From Aquibaculum sediminis (lineage in GTDB: Bacteria; Pseudomonadota; Alphaproteobacteria; Kiloniellales; DSM-21159): a stretch of 64,000 bases of DNA. The translations under genes and the position numbers were made by a program. Below, piece by piece: positions 53,028 through 61,192 of the stretch; the first letter of the stretch is position 1, and the number at the start of each line of letters is the position of its first letter. The notes beneath the pieces were generated by a model. The model did no database searches, was not told the DNA's origin, and worked only from the letters and a program-made list of their open reading frames with translations. Location: NCBI RefSeq assembly GCF_040712085.1, contig NZ_JBFCVK010000001.1:512762-576761 (forward strand). Reading direction: 5' to 3'.

Positions 53028-54125
53028 ATGCCCGGCAATTCCTTCGGCGAGGCCTTTCGCTTCACCACCTGGGGCGAAAGCCACGGCCCGGCCATCGGCT
53101 GTGCCATCGACGGTGTGCCACCGCTCATCCCCTTGGGCGAGAGCGACATCCAGCCCTGGCTCGACAAGCGCCGCCCCGGACAGTCACGCTACACCACCCA
53201 GCGGCGCGAACCGGACCGGGTGGAGATTCTCTCCGGAGTCTTCGAGGGCCGCACCACTGGCACACCCATCGCGCTGGTGATCCGCAACGAGGATCAGCGC
53301 TCCAAGGACTACGGCGAGATCGCGTCCAAGTTCCGCCCCGGGCACGCCGACTTCACCTACTTCCGCAAGTACGGCATCCGCGACTACCGCGGCGGTGGTC
53401 GCTCCAGCGCTCGCGAAACCGCCATGCGCGTGGCCGCCGGGGGCGTTGCGCGCAAGGTGCTCGAGCAGCTGCTTGGCGCAGGCAAGGTGTCCGTTCGTGG
53501 CGCGCTCGTAGAGATGGGCGGCCGTGCCGTGGAGCGGGCTCGCTGGGATTGGGACGAGGTGAACCGCAACCTCTTCTTCGCGCCCGATGCCGAAGCCGCA
53601 GCGCACTGGGCCGAAGACCTGGACAAGGCGCGCAAGTCCGGCACTTCCCTGGGGGCAATCGTCGAGGTCGTGGCCGAAGGCGTACCGGCCGGGCTGGGCG
53701 AACCGGTCTATGACAAGCTGGACGCCGATCTGGCCAAGGCGATGATGTCGATCAACGCCGTCAAGGGCGTGGAGATCGGCGCCGGCTTCGAGGCCGCCCG
53801 CCTCGATGGGGAAGCCAATGCCGACGAGATGCGCATGGCCGGCAACCAGGTTTCCTTCCTGTCCAACAACGCCGGCGGGGTGCTGGGCGGCCTTTCCAGC
53901 GGACAGGACATTGTCGTGCGCTTCGCCGTCAAGCCGACCTCCTCCATCCTGACGCCGCGGCGCACCGTCGATCGCTTCAACCGCGAGACCGAGATCGTCA
54001 CGCGCGGCCGCCATGATCCCTGCGTCGGCATCCGGGCCGTGCCGGTGGGCGAAGCCATGATGGCGCTGGTCCTGGCCGACCACCTGCTGCGCCACCGTGG
54101 CCAGGTGGGGCATCTTCCGGAATGA
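53028..54125 (+). CDS. aroC: Chorismate synthase
   Basis: The 365-aa protein converts EPSP to chorismate with reduced FMN. Signatures are FRFTTWGESHGPAIGC, FRPGHADFTYFRKYGIRDYRGGGRSSARET, and later GNQVSFLSNNAGGVLGGLSSGQ and RHDPCVGIRAVPVGEAM. It is 4 nt after fabI and overlaps the GNAT gene by 4 nt, so fabI-aroC-GNAT is likely an operon. Confidence 0.95.
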   Translation: MPGNSFGEAFRFTTWGESHGPAIGCAIDGVPPLIPLGESDIQPWLDKRRPGQSRYTTQRREPDRVEILSGVFEGRTTGTPIALVIRNEDQRSKDYGEIASKFRPGHADFTYFRKYGIRDYRGGGRSSARETAMRVAAGGVARKVLEQLLGAGKVSVRGALVEMGGRAVERARWDWDEVNRNLFFAPDAEAAAHWAEDLDKARKSGTSLGAIVEVVAEGVPAGLGEPVYDKLDADLAKAMMSINAVKGVEIGAGFEAARLDGEANADEMRMAGNQVSFLSNNAGGVLGGLSSGQDIVVRFAVKPTSSILTPRRTVDRFNRETEIVTRGRHDPCVGIRAVPVGEAMMALVLADHLLRHRGQVGHLPE

Positions 54126-54631
54126 AGCCGGGGGCCAAGGCACCCCACCGCTTCCGGCCGGCTCGGGCGGGCGATGTGCCTCTGCTGGCGACGCTGCTCA
54201 CCGAAACCTTCGCCTTTTACGGCGAAGAGCCGCCCTGCCCGCGTGAGGAACTGGAAAGCCGCCTGGCCCGCCACCTGGGCGCAGACCCGGGTTTCGAGGC
54301 GATTCTGGTCGAAACCGCAGACGACGAGCCTCTGGGCTATGCGCTCTTCGCCCCGGTGTTCTGGACCAGCGATTGCGCCATGGGCCTGTTCCTGAAGGAA
54401 ATCTACCTGCGACCGCACGCCCGCGGGACCGGCCTCGGCCGCGCCCTCATGGCCGAGCTCGCCCGGACGGCCGAGGCTCGGGGCTGGACCAAGCTGGTCT
54501 GGACGGTCGACCGGCCGAACCGCAGCGCGCGCCGCTTCTACGACAGTCTTCCCGGCGCGCGGCAGTTGGACAAGCTCGTCTACCTCCAGGCCGGCGAGGC
54601 ACTCAAGCGCCTCTCGGCAAAGAGCACCTAA
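54122..54631 (+). CDS. GNAT-family N-acetyltransferase
   Basis: The 169-aa protein has the GNAT fold: a first strand FRPARAGDVPLLATLL, the acetyl-CoA loop LRPHARGTGLGRALMAELA (Arg/Gln-x-x-Gly-x-Gly/Ala type) and the closing VDRPNRSARRFYDSLPG. The acceptor is unknown. It overlaps aroC by 4 nt and ends 10 nt from the convergent Rnk-like gene. Confidence 0.85.
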   Translation: MKPGAKAPHRFRPARAGDVPLLATLLTETFAFYGEEPPCPREELESRLARHLGADPGFEAILVETADDEPLGYALFAPVFWTSDCAMGLFLKEIYLRPHARGTGLGRALMAELARTAEARGWTKLVWTVDRPNRSARRFYDSLPGARQLDKLVYLQAGEALKRLSAKST

Positions 54632-54641
54632 GCCCGCGGCC

Positions 54642-55067
54642 TCAGTCCGCACCGCCTGGCTGCACCGAGACAACCGTCAACTGCCGCTCGCTGCCGTCAC
54701 GGGTTTCCCAATCAATGCACTGCCCTTCGGACAAGCCGATCAGCGCCGTGCCGATGGGCGTGAGCACGGAAATGCGCCGGCGACTGATGTCGGCGTCCCC
54801 CGGCAAGACCAGCTGCACCGTCTGGGTGCGGCCGCTGGTTTCGTCGCGATAGGTGACCTCGGAGCCGAGGGTGATAACGCCCGGGGGGATGGAATCCGCT
54901 GGCCGCACTTCGGCGCGCGCGAGTTCATCCAACAGACGCTGCGCAACGTCTTCGCTGTGATCCAAAGCCCCGACGGCGAGGCTTTCGAGGCGCTCGTACA
55001 GTCCGGCATCGATTATGAGTTTTGGCGCGCTGGTTTCAGGCGCCGCTTCGACAGGTAACTGGCTCAT
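54642..55067 (-). CDS. Rnk/GreA C-terminal domain protein (distal of tandem pair)
   Basis: The 141-aa protein matches regulators of nucleoside diphosphate kinase (Rnk): an N-terminal helical hairpin (ERLESLAVGALDHSEDVAQRLLDELARAEVRP) and a GreA/GreB-type C-terminal domain with ITLGSEVTYRD, VQLVLPGDADISRRRISVLTPIGTALIGLSEGQ. Rnk binds RNA polymerase near the secondary channel without the coiled-coil cleavage tip of GreA. The start at 55067 overlaps the stop of the related upstream gene by 4 nt. Confidence 0.82.
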   Translation of the reverse strand: MSQLPVEAAPETSAPKLIIDAGLYERLESLAVGALDHSEDVAQRLLDELARAEVRPADSIPPGVITLGSEVTYRDETSGRTQTVQLVLPGDADISRRRISVLTPIGTALIGLSEGQCIDWETRDGSERQLTVVSVQPGGAD

Positions 55068-55612
55068 TGGGCCGCTCCTTCTAGTGTATGGTTGAGACTG
55101 GCCTCCGGCTGCCACGCCACCTGTTCAAGAATGACGGGCCAGTAGGAGGTGTCGCGCATGCAGACCTGCGCCCGGTCGCCGGCGGTCATGCCCAGCAACG
55201 TGATGCCCAGGGGCGTGTAGAGCCCCAGGGTCAGTCCCGGCACGCCGTGGCGCGGATCGAAGGCAAGAACGCGGGACTCGGGTGCCCGCCCCTCAAGCCG
55301 AAAGACGACTCGGCTGTTGAGCGTCGCAACGCTTGCCGGCACATCCTGCGGCAGGATCACCCGCGCCGATGCCAGCTTCTGCCGCAGCAGGAAGCTCACG
55401 AGCGGATCGGCATGCCTGGCGGTTTCTGCCAACTCCTGCAGCACAGCGTAGTCACCGGCCGTGAGCAGGCAACGGCCCGCAGCCGCTTTCACCTGTTCGA
55501 GGTGTTCCGCTGTCGGAACGAAGCTTTCGGTCCTGGACTCAGGGACCGATGTGGGAACGTGAGACGCCTGGGGGGCGCCACAGGTGACGCAATGGGATGA
55601 TGATGCAGCCAT
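55064..55612 (-). CDS. Rnk/GreA C-terminal domain protein with N-terminal Cys pair
   Basis: The 182-aa protein has the same Rnk layout as its neighbour: helices around GDYAVLQELAETARHADPLVSFLLRQKLASARV and a C-terminal fold with TLNSRVVFRL, GLYTPLGITLLGMTAGDRA. It is longer at the N terminus, with a single CVTCG pair and a Ser/Thr-rich stretch. The ATG at 55612 has GGAG 6 nt upstream. The pair is co-translated by a 4-nt overlap. The two proteins are only loosely similar, so the duplication is old; function as RNA polymerase-binding factors is inferred. Confidence 0.72.
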   Translation of the reverse strand: MAASSSHCVTCGAPQASHVPTSVPESRTESFVPTAEHLEQVKAAAGRCLLTAGDYAVLQELAETARHADPLVSFLLRQKLASARVILPQDVPASVATLNSRVVFRLEGRAPESRVLAFDPRHGVPGLTLGLYTPLGITLLGMTAGDRAQVCMRDTSYWPVILEQVAWQPEASLNHTLEGAAQ

Positions 55613-55676
55613 AAGGCACTCCACCCGGAGGATTTCGCGCTATCCCCGGTTCGCGTGATTGAACGGATTCTGGAGG

Positions 55677-55720
55677 CCCCGGGCGGGGAAGCTTTACGTA
55701 AGCATAATCCTCGCCCGGGG
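55677..55720. repeat. Strong GC hairpin upstream of the Rnk pair
   Basis: CCCCGGGCGGGGA (55677-55689) pairs with TCCTCGCCCGGGG (55708-55720) over 13 positions with one G-T pair. The 18-nt interior contains the palindrome TTACGTAA. No T-run follows on either side, so it is not an ordinary terminator. It is 65 nt upstream of the Rnk-like gene at 55612 and may be an mRNA leader structure or a protein site. The rest of the 344-nt gap (55613-55956) holds the EcfG-like promoter below and no gene that I can see. Confidence 0.6.
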
Positions 55721-55862
55721 CAAATTGCCCGAGCGCAGCGTTCCTGCGTGATGCAAGAAGCGGGGGTATGTCGCAAAGCGTCTCATGCCAGCATGATGCG
55801 CCGGACTCGCGAGACTGTCAAATAGCCTTCGGCGTGCGCTATCCCGGCAGACCCGTGATCCG

Positions 55863-55887
55863 GGAACCTATCGACACCACCTGCGTT
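55863..55887 (+). promoter_or_regulatory. EcfG-type promoter of the entericidin gene
   Basis: GGAAC (55863-55867), 16 nt, CGTT (55884-55887) is a consensus general-stress promoter, about 70 nt before the start of the entericidin-like gene. Entericidin-type small lipoproteins are frequent EcfG targets in Alphaproteobacteria. Confidence 0.65.
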
Positions 55888-55956
55888 GTTCTCCTGCTAA
55901 GGGGCAGATGCGTGCCATGAGCAACGCTCCGCCCATAACCGAAAGGAGAGTGTATC

Positions 55957-56118
55957 TTGTCCATGCCGCTCAATCATCGCCTTGCCACCGCAACGCTTTT
56001 CGCAGTTCTGCTCTTCGGCGCCAGCGCCTGCAACACCATGCAGGGCATGGGCGAAGACATCGAATCAGGCGGCGAAAGCCTGCAGCACGGGGCTGAGGAC
56101 ACCCAGGACGAGTTGTGA
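55957..56118 (+). CDS. Entericidin-like small lipoprotein
   Basis: The 53-aa peptide has a lipoprotein signal (hydrophobic TLFAVLLFGASAC with lipobox ASAC) and a short mature part CNTMQGMGEDIESGGESLQ, the typical entericidin A/B pattern, ending in acidic residues. The TTG at 55957 is preferred because AGGAG lies 8 nt upstream; the ATG at 55963 is 14 nt away and less likely. It is an envelope lipoprotein; its role is unclear. Confidence 0.8.
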   Translation: MSMPLNHRLATATLFAVLLFGASACNTMQGMGEDIESGGESLQHGAEDTQDEL

Positions 56119-56209
56119 TCATAGCGTCCGGGTGACCAAGGCCAGCCTCCGGCCCCGGCCGTCCCGCGAGTTTCTCCTTCATTGGAAGCCGGGGCGGATC
56201 GGTGCAACT

Positions 56210-56238
56210 TTGCCTTCACAGGGGCCGGAAGCTGTGTT
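56210..56238 (+). promoter_or_regulatory. Possible rpsU promoter
   Basis: TTGCCT (56210-56215), 17 nt, TGTGTT (56233-56238) is a fair -35/-10 pair in the 193-nt gap upstream of rpsU. The -10 is weak, so the call is tentative. Confidence 0.35.
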
Positions 56239-56311
56239 AGTTAACTGCCACTTGCCCGCCTCTTAAGGTGGGTTTCCTGCATGCATTCAAGAGCTGGAGG
56301 TCTAGGCCACC

Positions 56312-56515
56312 GTGCAAGTCCACGTTCGCGACAACAATGTCGATCAAGCGCTGCGCGCGCTTAAAAAGAAGCTGCAGCGGGAGGGTGTCTTCCGCGAGAT
56401 GAAGCTGCGCCGCCACTTCGAGAAGCCGTCTGAGCGCAAGAAGCGCGAGCAGGCCGAGGCTGTGCGCCGCTACCGCAAGCTTCTGCGCAAGCGTATGGAA
56501 CGCGAGGGCTTCTGA
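56312..56515 (+). CDS. rpsU: Ribosomal protein bS21
   Basis: The 67-aa protein is bS21: VHVRDNNVDQALRALKKKL, EGVFREMKLRRHFEKPSERKKRE and a Lys/Arg-rich end. It binds the 30S head near the mRNA 3' anti-SD region and helps initiation. The start is GTG at 56312 with CTGGAGGT at 56293-56300 as the RBS. It stands alone and is followed by two hairpins. Confidence 0.96.
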   Translation: MQVHVRDNNVDQALRALKKKLQREGVFREMKLRRHFEKPSERKKREQAEAVRRYRKLLRKRMEREGF

Positions 56516-56525
56516 GTGTCCGATC

Positions 56526-56545
56526 GGCGATCCATCTGGATCGCC
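56526..56545 (+). other. Perfect hairpin after rpsU
   Basis: GGCGATCC (56526-56533), 4-nt loop ATCT, GGATCGCC (56538-56545) is a perfect 8-bp stem 10 nt after the rpsU stop. No T-run follows, so it may protect the 3' end of the mRNA rather than terminate. Confidence 0.5.
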
Positions 56546-56578
56546 CGGCATCCGACCCCGGCTTGATTCCAGGGTAAG

Positions 56579-56608
56579 ACGCGGCCACCACGGCCGCGTT
56601 TTCTCTTT
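56579..56608 (+). terminator. Rho-independent terminator of rpsU
   Basis: ACGCGGCC (56579-56586), loop ACCAC, GGCCGCGT (56592-56599) is an 8-bp GC-rich stem followed by TTTTCTCTTT, a typical intrinsic terminator 63 nt after rpsU. Confidence 0.8.
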
Positions 56609-56747
56609 GGAGCGTCCTTCGGGATGTTGACGCCAGCGACGACGCCGGCAGGCGTAGACGCGCTCAAACAGACCGCCAAGCGCCCTTAAGGCGGCCCGGA
56701 GCTCACGCCCCGGGCCGAACCCATAGAAATGCTACCTCATTCGAGGA

Positions 56748-57533
56748 CTACTGGGCCGTCCAGGCGCCATCCACCGGCAGACTCGCACCGCTTATCTGAT
56801 CGGCGTGCGGGCCGCAGAGGAATAGGGTGAGACCCGCCAGTTGCTCCGGCGTGACGAATTGGCTGGTCGGCATCTTCTCGCTCACGAGTCGGGTCTTGGC
56901 GGTTTCCTGGTCCAGCCCCTCCCGCTCGGCCAGGGCATCCACCTGCTTCTGCACCAGCGCAGTGAGGACCCAGCCCGGGCAGATCGCATTGCAGGTCACG
57001 CCGCTGCCGGCGGCATCCAGCGCCGTCGCCTTGGTCAGGCCAACGATGCCATGTTTGGCCGCCACATAGGCCGACTTGTGCTGCGAGGCTACCAGGCCGT
57101 GGACCGAGGCGACGTTGATGATCCGTCCCCAGCCAGCCTCACGCATTGCCGGCAGCGCCAGACGGGTGGTGTGAAAGGCGGAGGAGAGGTTGATCGCGAT
57201 GATCGCGTCCCAGCGCTCCGGCGGAAAATCAGCGATATCGGCCACGTGCTGAATGCCGGCGTTGTTGATCAGGATGTCGATGCGGCCGTGGGTTTCCACT
57301 GCTGCCGCCATCATGGCCTCGATCTCGGCGGGCTTTGACATGTCGGCGGCGTGATAGCTGGCCGCGACCTGGTACTGCGTTTCCAGTGCGGCCCGCTGCG
57401 CCTCGATCTCTACGGAGTCGCCGAAGCCGTTGAGCGCCACGTTCGCGCCCGCGGCTGCCAGGGTCTCCGCCATGGCCTTGCCGATGCCGCTGGTCGAGCC
57501 GGTGATCAGGGCCGTCTTGCCTGCCAGTATCAT
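56748..57533 (-). CDS. bdhA: 3-hydroxybutyrate dehydrogenase
   Basis: The 261-aa SDR has ALITGSTSGIGKAMAETLAAAGANVALNGFG, NNAGIQHVADI, Ser in ASVHGLVAS, YVAAKHGIVG and GWVLTALVQKQVDALA, the pattern of D-3-hydroxybutyrate dehydrogenases. It converts 3-hydroxybutyrate from polyhydroxybutyrate breakdown to acetoacetate with NAD. Its start overlaps the rsmB stop by 4 nt. Confidence 0.88.
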   Translation of the reverse strand: MILAGKTALITGSTSGIGKAMAETLAAAGANVALNGFGDSVEIEAQRAALETQYQVAASYHAADMSKPAEIEAMMAAAVETHGRIDILINNAGIQHVADIADFPPERWDAIIAINLSSAFHTTRLALPAMREAGWGRIINVASVHGLVASQHKSAYVAAKHGIVGLTKATALDAAGSGVTCNAICPGWVLTALVQKQVDALAEREGLDQETAKTRLVSEKMPTSQFVTPEQLAGLTLFLCGPHADQISGASLPVDGAWTAQ

Positions 57534-58891
57534 GGTTTCTTTTCCTCCGTAGACTCTGCTTCGTCAGGTTCACCCACGCCCGGCGCCACGCGTTCCAGGA
57601 CGGCGACGAAAAAGCCATCGGTGCCATGCTGCGCCGGAGTCAGCCGCAACATCTGGCCCTCGCATGGCGGCGCACCTTCCATGGATTCTTCCCAGAGCTC
57701 GGCCAGGGGCCGCAGGCGAAAATCCTCGCGGGTGGCAATAAAGCGCTCCACTTGCTGCTCGTTCTCTTCACACAGAAGGGAGCAGGTGGCGTAGGCCAGA
57801 CGACCGCCAGGACGCACCAGGCGCGCGGCGCTCTCCAGGATCGAGGCCTGCAGGGCCAGCAGCTCATCGAGCCCCGTTTCATCGAGCCGCCAACGGGCCT
57901 CGGGATTGCGCCGCCAGGTGCCGCTGCCGCTGCAGGGGGCATCCACCAGCACACGGTCGAAGCTGCCCTTGTGGCGCTTCACCCAGGGGTCACGCTCGCT
58001 GCTCAGCGGCCTGCGGGTCGCGTTGTGCACACTGGCCCGACGCAGGCGCAGGGCAGAACGCTCCAGGCGCTTCTCCAGTACGTCGCATGCGACCAGTTGG
58101 CCCCGATTGTCCATTTCACCGGCCAGCGCCAGGGTTTTGCCCCCGGCTCCCGCGCAGAAATCGCACACCCGCATGCCCGGCCGCGCCGCGGTCAAGAGAG
58201 CGACGAGTTGCGATCCCTCGTCCTGCACCTCCACAAGGCCGTCACGAAAGGCTTGCGTGGCCGCCACCGGTCGACGCCCGTCCGCCCGCAGAGCCAGGGG
58301 CGACCACTGCCCCGGCCGGGTCGGAATGCCCTCCTCAGCCAGCGCATTCCGCGCCGCCGCGCGCGTGCCCTTGAGGCGATTGACCCGCAGGTCGACCTCG
58401 GCTGGCGCGCGCATGGCACGCAACTCCGCCTCAGCCTGCGGCCCCAGCGCCGCCTCGAAGCGCGGCAGCAGCCACTCGGGCACCTCCAGCGCCACGGCTG
58501 GCGGCTGCTCGGAATGCTCGAGCGGCTGTCCGTCGAGACGAGAAATCCACTCCGCCTCCACCGCATCGGAGCGTGGCGGCCCATAGCGGTCGTCGCTGTC
58601 CAGCAGGTTCAGCAGGTCCTGCGCCGTCATGCCCTGCTCCATCAGGGCGAAGGCCAGAACACGCGCCCGCGCGCTGTCCGGCACGTAGAGGCGCTCAAGC
58701 CACCAGCCCAACCGCGCCTGCGCACGCAGGCAGCCCCAGACCAGCTCGGAGACCGCCCGCCGGTCCTTGGATCCAATGTAGCGACGCTGCTTGAACCAGG
58801 CCGAGGCAACCCGGTCGGCCGGCTTAGGCGCCGCCTCGCCAACGGTCTCCAGCAGCGTGATCGCAGCCTGCAGGCGCGCAGCCGGCGTCAT
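57530..58891 (-). CDS. rsmB: 16S rRNA m5C967 methyltransferase RsmB-like
   Basis: The 453-aa protein has an N-terminal NusB-like helical domain (RVASAWFKQRRYIGSKDRRAVSELVWG) and a C-terminal class I core with CAGAGGKTLAL (SAM loop), the catalytic cysteine motif DAPCSGSGTWRRNPE and a second cysteine in YATCSLLCEEN. These are RsmB/F signatures; the fusion fits RsmB, which methylates C967 of 16S rRNA. Overlaps bdhA by 4 nt and guaB by 4 nt. Confidence 0.9.
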   Translation of the reverse strand: MTPAARLQAAITLLETVGEAAPKPADRVASAWFKQRRYIGSKDRRAVSELVWGCLRAQARLGWWLERLYVPDSARARVLAFALMEQGMTAQDLLNLLDSDDRYGPPRSDAVEAEWISRLDGQPLEHSEQPPAVALEVPEWLLPRFEAALGPQAEAELRAMRAPAEVDLRVNRLKGTRAAARNALAEEGIPTRPGQWSPLALRADGRRPVAATQAFRDGLVEVQDEGSQLVALLTAARPGMRVCDFCAGAGGKTLALAGEMDNRGQLVACDVLEKRLERSALRLRRASVHNATRRPLSSERDPWVKRHKGSFDRVLVDAPCSGSGTWRRNPEARWRLDETGLDELLALQASILESAARLVRPGGRLAYATCSLLCEENEQQVERFIATREDFRLRPLAELWEESMEGAPPCEGQMLRLTPAQHGTDGFFVAVLERVAPGVGEPDEAESTEEKKP

Positions 58892-60351
58892 CCCTTGTGC
58901 TGATAGTTCGGCGCTTCGCGCGTCACCAGAACGTCGTGGACATGGCTTTCGCGCAGGCCCGCGTTGGTGATCTTCACGAAGCGGCAGTTGCGCTGCATGT
59001 CGGGGATCGTGGCGTTGCCGGTATAGCCCATGGCGGCGCGCAAGCCGCCCACGAGCTGATGCACCACGCCGCCCACCGGCCCCTTGTAGGGCACCTGGCC
59101 TTCCACGCCCTCGGGCACGAGTTTGAGCTGATCGGCCACCTCCTGCTGGAAGTAGCGGTCGGCCGAACCCCGGGCCATGGCGCCGAGCGAGCCCATGCCG
59201 CGATAGGCCTTGTAGGAGCGGCCCTGGTAGAGAAAGACCTCCCCCGGGCTTTCGTCCGTGCCGGCAAGCAGCGAGCCCACCATGGCGCAGTCGGCCCCCG
59301 CGGCAATCGCCTTGGCCAGATCGCCGGAGAACTTGATGCCGCCGTCTGCAATGACCGGGGTGTCCAGTTCGCGGCAGGCAGCCACCGTGTCCAGCAAGGC
59401 GGTGAGCTGCGGCACCCCGACGCCCGCCACCACACGGGTGGTACAGATGGAGCCGGGCCCAATGCCCACCTTCACCGCATCGACGCCGGCGTCGATCAGG
59501 GCCTTTGCGCCCTCGGCAGTGGCCACGTTGCCGGCCACCACCTGCACCTCCTGGGACATCCGCTTGACCCGCTCTACCGCCTGCATCACGCCCTGCGAAT
59601 GACCGTGGGCGGTGTCCACCACCAGCACGTCGACCTCGGCGGCCAGCAGGGCCTCGGCGCGGCGCAGCCCGTCGTCGCCCACACCGACGGCCGCAGCCAC
59701 GCGCAGCCGGCCATGGGGGTCCTTGCAGGCGTTGGGATAGGCTTGGGCCTTCTCGATGTCCTTCACCGTCACCAGACCGGTGCAGCGATAGTCGCTGTCC
59801 ACCACCAGGAGCTTCTCGATGCGATGCTGATGCAGCAGGCGCTTGGCCTCCTCCCGGCTGACGCCGTCGGCGACGGTCACCAGCTTCTCGTGGGTCATCA
59901 GCTCCTGCACCGGCTGATTGGGGTCCGTGGCGAAGCGGACGTCGCGGTTGGTCAGGATGCCGACCAACTTGCCGCTGTTGCGCTGCACCACCGGAATGCC
60001 GGAGATGCGGTTCATCTCCATCAGGGCCAGGGCGTTGGACAAGGGCTCGTCGGGGTAGATGGTGACCGGATTGACCACCATGCCGCTTTCGAACTTCTTG
60101 ACCTTGCGGACCTCGTCCGCCTGCTCATCGGGCTTCAGGTTCTTGTGCACCACGCCCATACCGCCGGCCTGGGCCATGGCAATCGCCAGGCGCCCCTCGG
60201 TCACGGTATCCATGGCGGAGGACAGCAGCGGGATGCCGAGCTGGATGCTGCGGGTGAGTCGTGTACGGGTATCGGCGGCGGCTGGCAGCACGGCGGAAGC
60301 GGCCGGCTGCAACAGCACGTCGTCGAAAGTCAAAGCTTCACGGATTTCCAT
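58888..60351 (-). CDS. guaB: Inosine-5'-monophosphate dehydrogenase
   Basis: The 487-aa protein oxidises IMP to XMP, the committed step of GMP synthesis. It has the barrel entry EALTFDDVLLQPA, two CBS domains (about residues 95-205; ISGIPVVQRNSGKLVGILTNRD), the catalytic Cys loop GPGSICTTRVVAGVGVPQ, and the Arg-Tyr region AMARGSADRYFQQ. The 94-nt gap upstream to rlmE may hold its promoter. rsmB begins within its stop. Confidence 0.96.
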   Translation of the reverse strand: MEIREALTFDDVLLQPAASAVLPAAADTRTRLTRSIQLGIPLLSSAMDTVTEGRLAIAMAQAGGMGVVHKNLKPDEQADEVRKVKKFESGMVVNPVTIYPDEPLSNALALMEMNRISGIPVVQRNSGKLVGILTNRDVRFATDPNQPVQELMTHEKLVTVADGVSREEAKRLLHQHRIEKLLVVDSDYRCTGLVTVKDIEKAQAYPNACKDPHGRLRVAAAVGVGDDGLRRAEALLAAEVDVLVVDTAHGHSQGVMQAVERVKRMSQEVQVVAGNVATAEGAKALIDAGVDAVKVGIGPGSICTTRVVAGVGVPQLTALLDTVAACRELDTPVIADGGIKFSGDLAKAIAAGADCAMVGSLLAGTDESPGEVFLYQGRSYKAYRGMGSLGAMARGSADRYFQQEVADQLKLVPEGVEGQVPYKGPVGGVVHQLVGGLRAAMGYTGNATIPDMQRNCRFVKITNAGLRESHVHDVLVTREAPNYQHKG

Positions 60352-60445
60352 GCCAAAAGCCCTCGGACGGCGGGGAGTTGGCGGCGCATCCTACACCAGG
60401 AGGAAGACCGCTCAAGGACACTCTGCGCGGCGGACCGCATGCCGG

Positions 60446-61192
60446 TCATGCATCGGCCTCGTCCCGGCTTCCGTCCGCACTCTCAATCCGGCTGCCCTGC
60501 CCCGACGGGGGCCGATAGCCGGTGGCAACCACAAAAAGCTCCGGCGACTCTGCCCGACTCGACGGCGGCTTGATGTGGCGGACCTTGGCGAAGCGTCGCT
60601 TCAGGCGATCCAGCAACTCCTTTTCGCTGCCGCCCTGCCAGACCTTGGCCACGAAGGCGCCGCCGGGAGCCAATACCTCCTCGGCAAAATCCAGCGCTGC
60701 CTCAGCCAGACCCATGATGCGCAGATGGTCGGTCGACGAATGCCCAGACGTCGGCGGCGCCATGTCGGAGAGCACCAGATCCGCCGGGCCGCCCAGCCGC
60801 GCGCGCAGCTGTTCGGGCGCTGTCTCATCGAGGAAGTCGAGCTGCATCAAGTCGACGCCGGGGAGAGGGTCGACGGGCAGCAGATCGATTCCCACCACCT
60901 TGCCCTTGGCACCGACCTTGTGGGCGGCGACCTGGCTCCAGCCGCCGGGCGCCGCGCCCAGATCCACCACGCGCTGGCCCGGCTTGAGCAGCTTCACCTT
61001 CTCGTCGATCTGCAGCAGCTTGAAGGCAGCGCGGGAACGGTAGCCCTGTGCCTTGGCTTCGGCCACCCAGGGATCGTTGAGATGGCGCTCGAGCCAGCGC
61101 ACCGAGGAGGCGCGCCGCCCCTTGGCAGTTTGCACACGCTGGCGCAGCTGCCGCTGGCCGCGCCCGGATTTTCCGGCTGATCTGCCGCTCAT
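60446..61192 (-). CDS. rlmE: 23S rRNA 2'-O-methyltransferase RlmE
   Basis: The 248-aa protein has the RrmJ/RlmE core: YRSRAAFKLLQIDEK, VVDLGAAPGGWSQVAA (SAM loop), the conserved acidic VLSDMAPPTSGHSSTDH, and FVAKVWQGG, giving the Lys-Asp-Lys-Glu catalytic set. It methylates U2552 in the ribosomal A loop. The ATG at 61192 is used; it overlaps the ppx stop by 4 nt. The basic N-terminal extension is usual in Alphaproteobacteria. Confidence 0.92.
   Translation of the reverse strand: MSGRSAGKSGRGQRQLRQRVQTAKGRRASSVRWLERHLNDPWVAEAKAQGYRSRAAFKLLQIDEKVKLLKPGQRVVDLGAAPGGWSQVAAHKVGAKGKVVGIDLLPVDPLPGVDLMQLDFLDETAPEQLRARLGGPADLVLSDMAPPTSGHSSTDHLRIMGLAEAALDFAEEVLAPGGAFVAKVWQGGSEKELLDRLKRRFAKVRHIKPPSSRAESPELFVVATGYRPPSGQGSRIESADGSRDEADA

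Noticed and set aside
55725..55860. Possible 6S or other structured RNA in the gap before the entericidin gene
   Set aside because: No long bulged-stem structure of 6S could be drawn and no promoter or terminator frames such an RNA; a covariance search would be needed.
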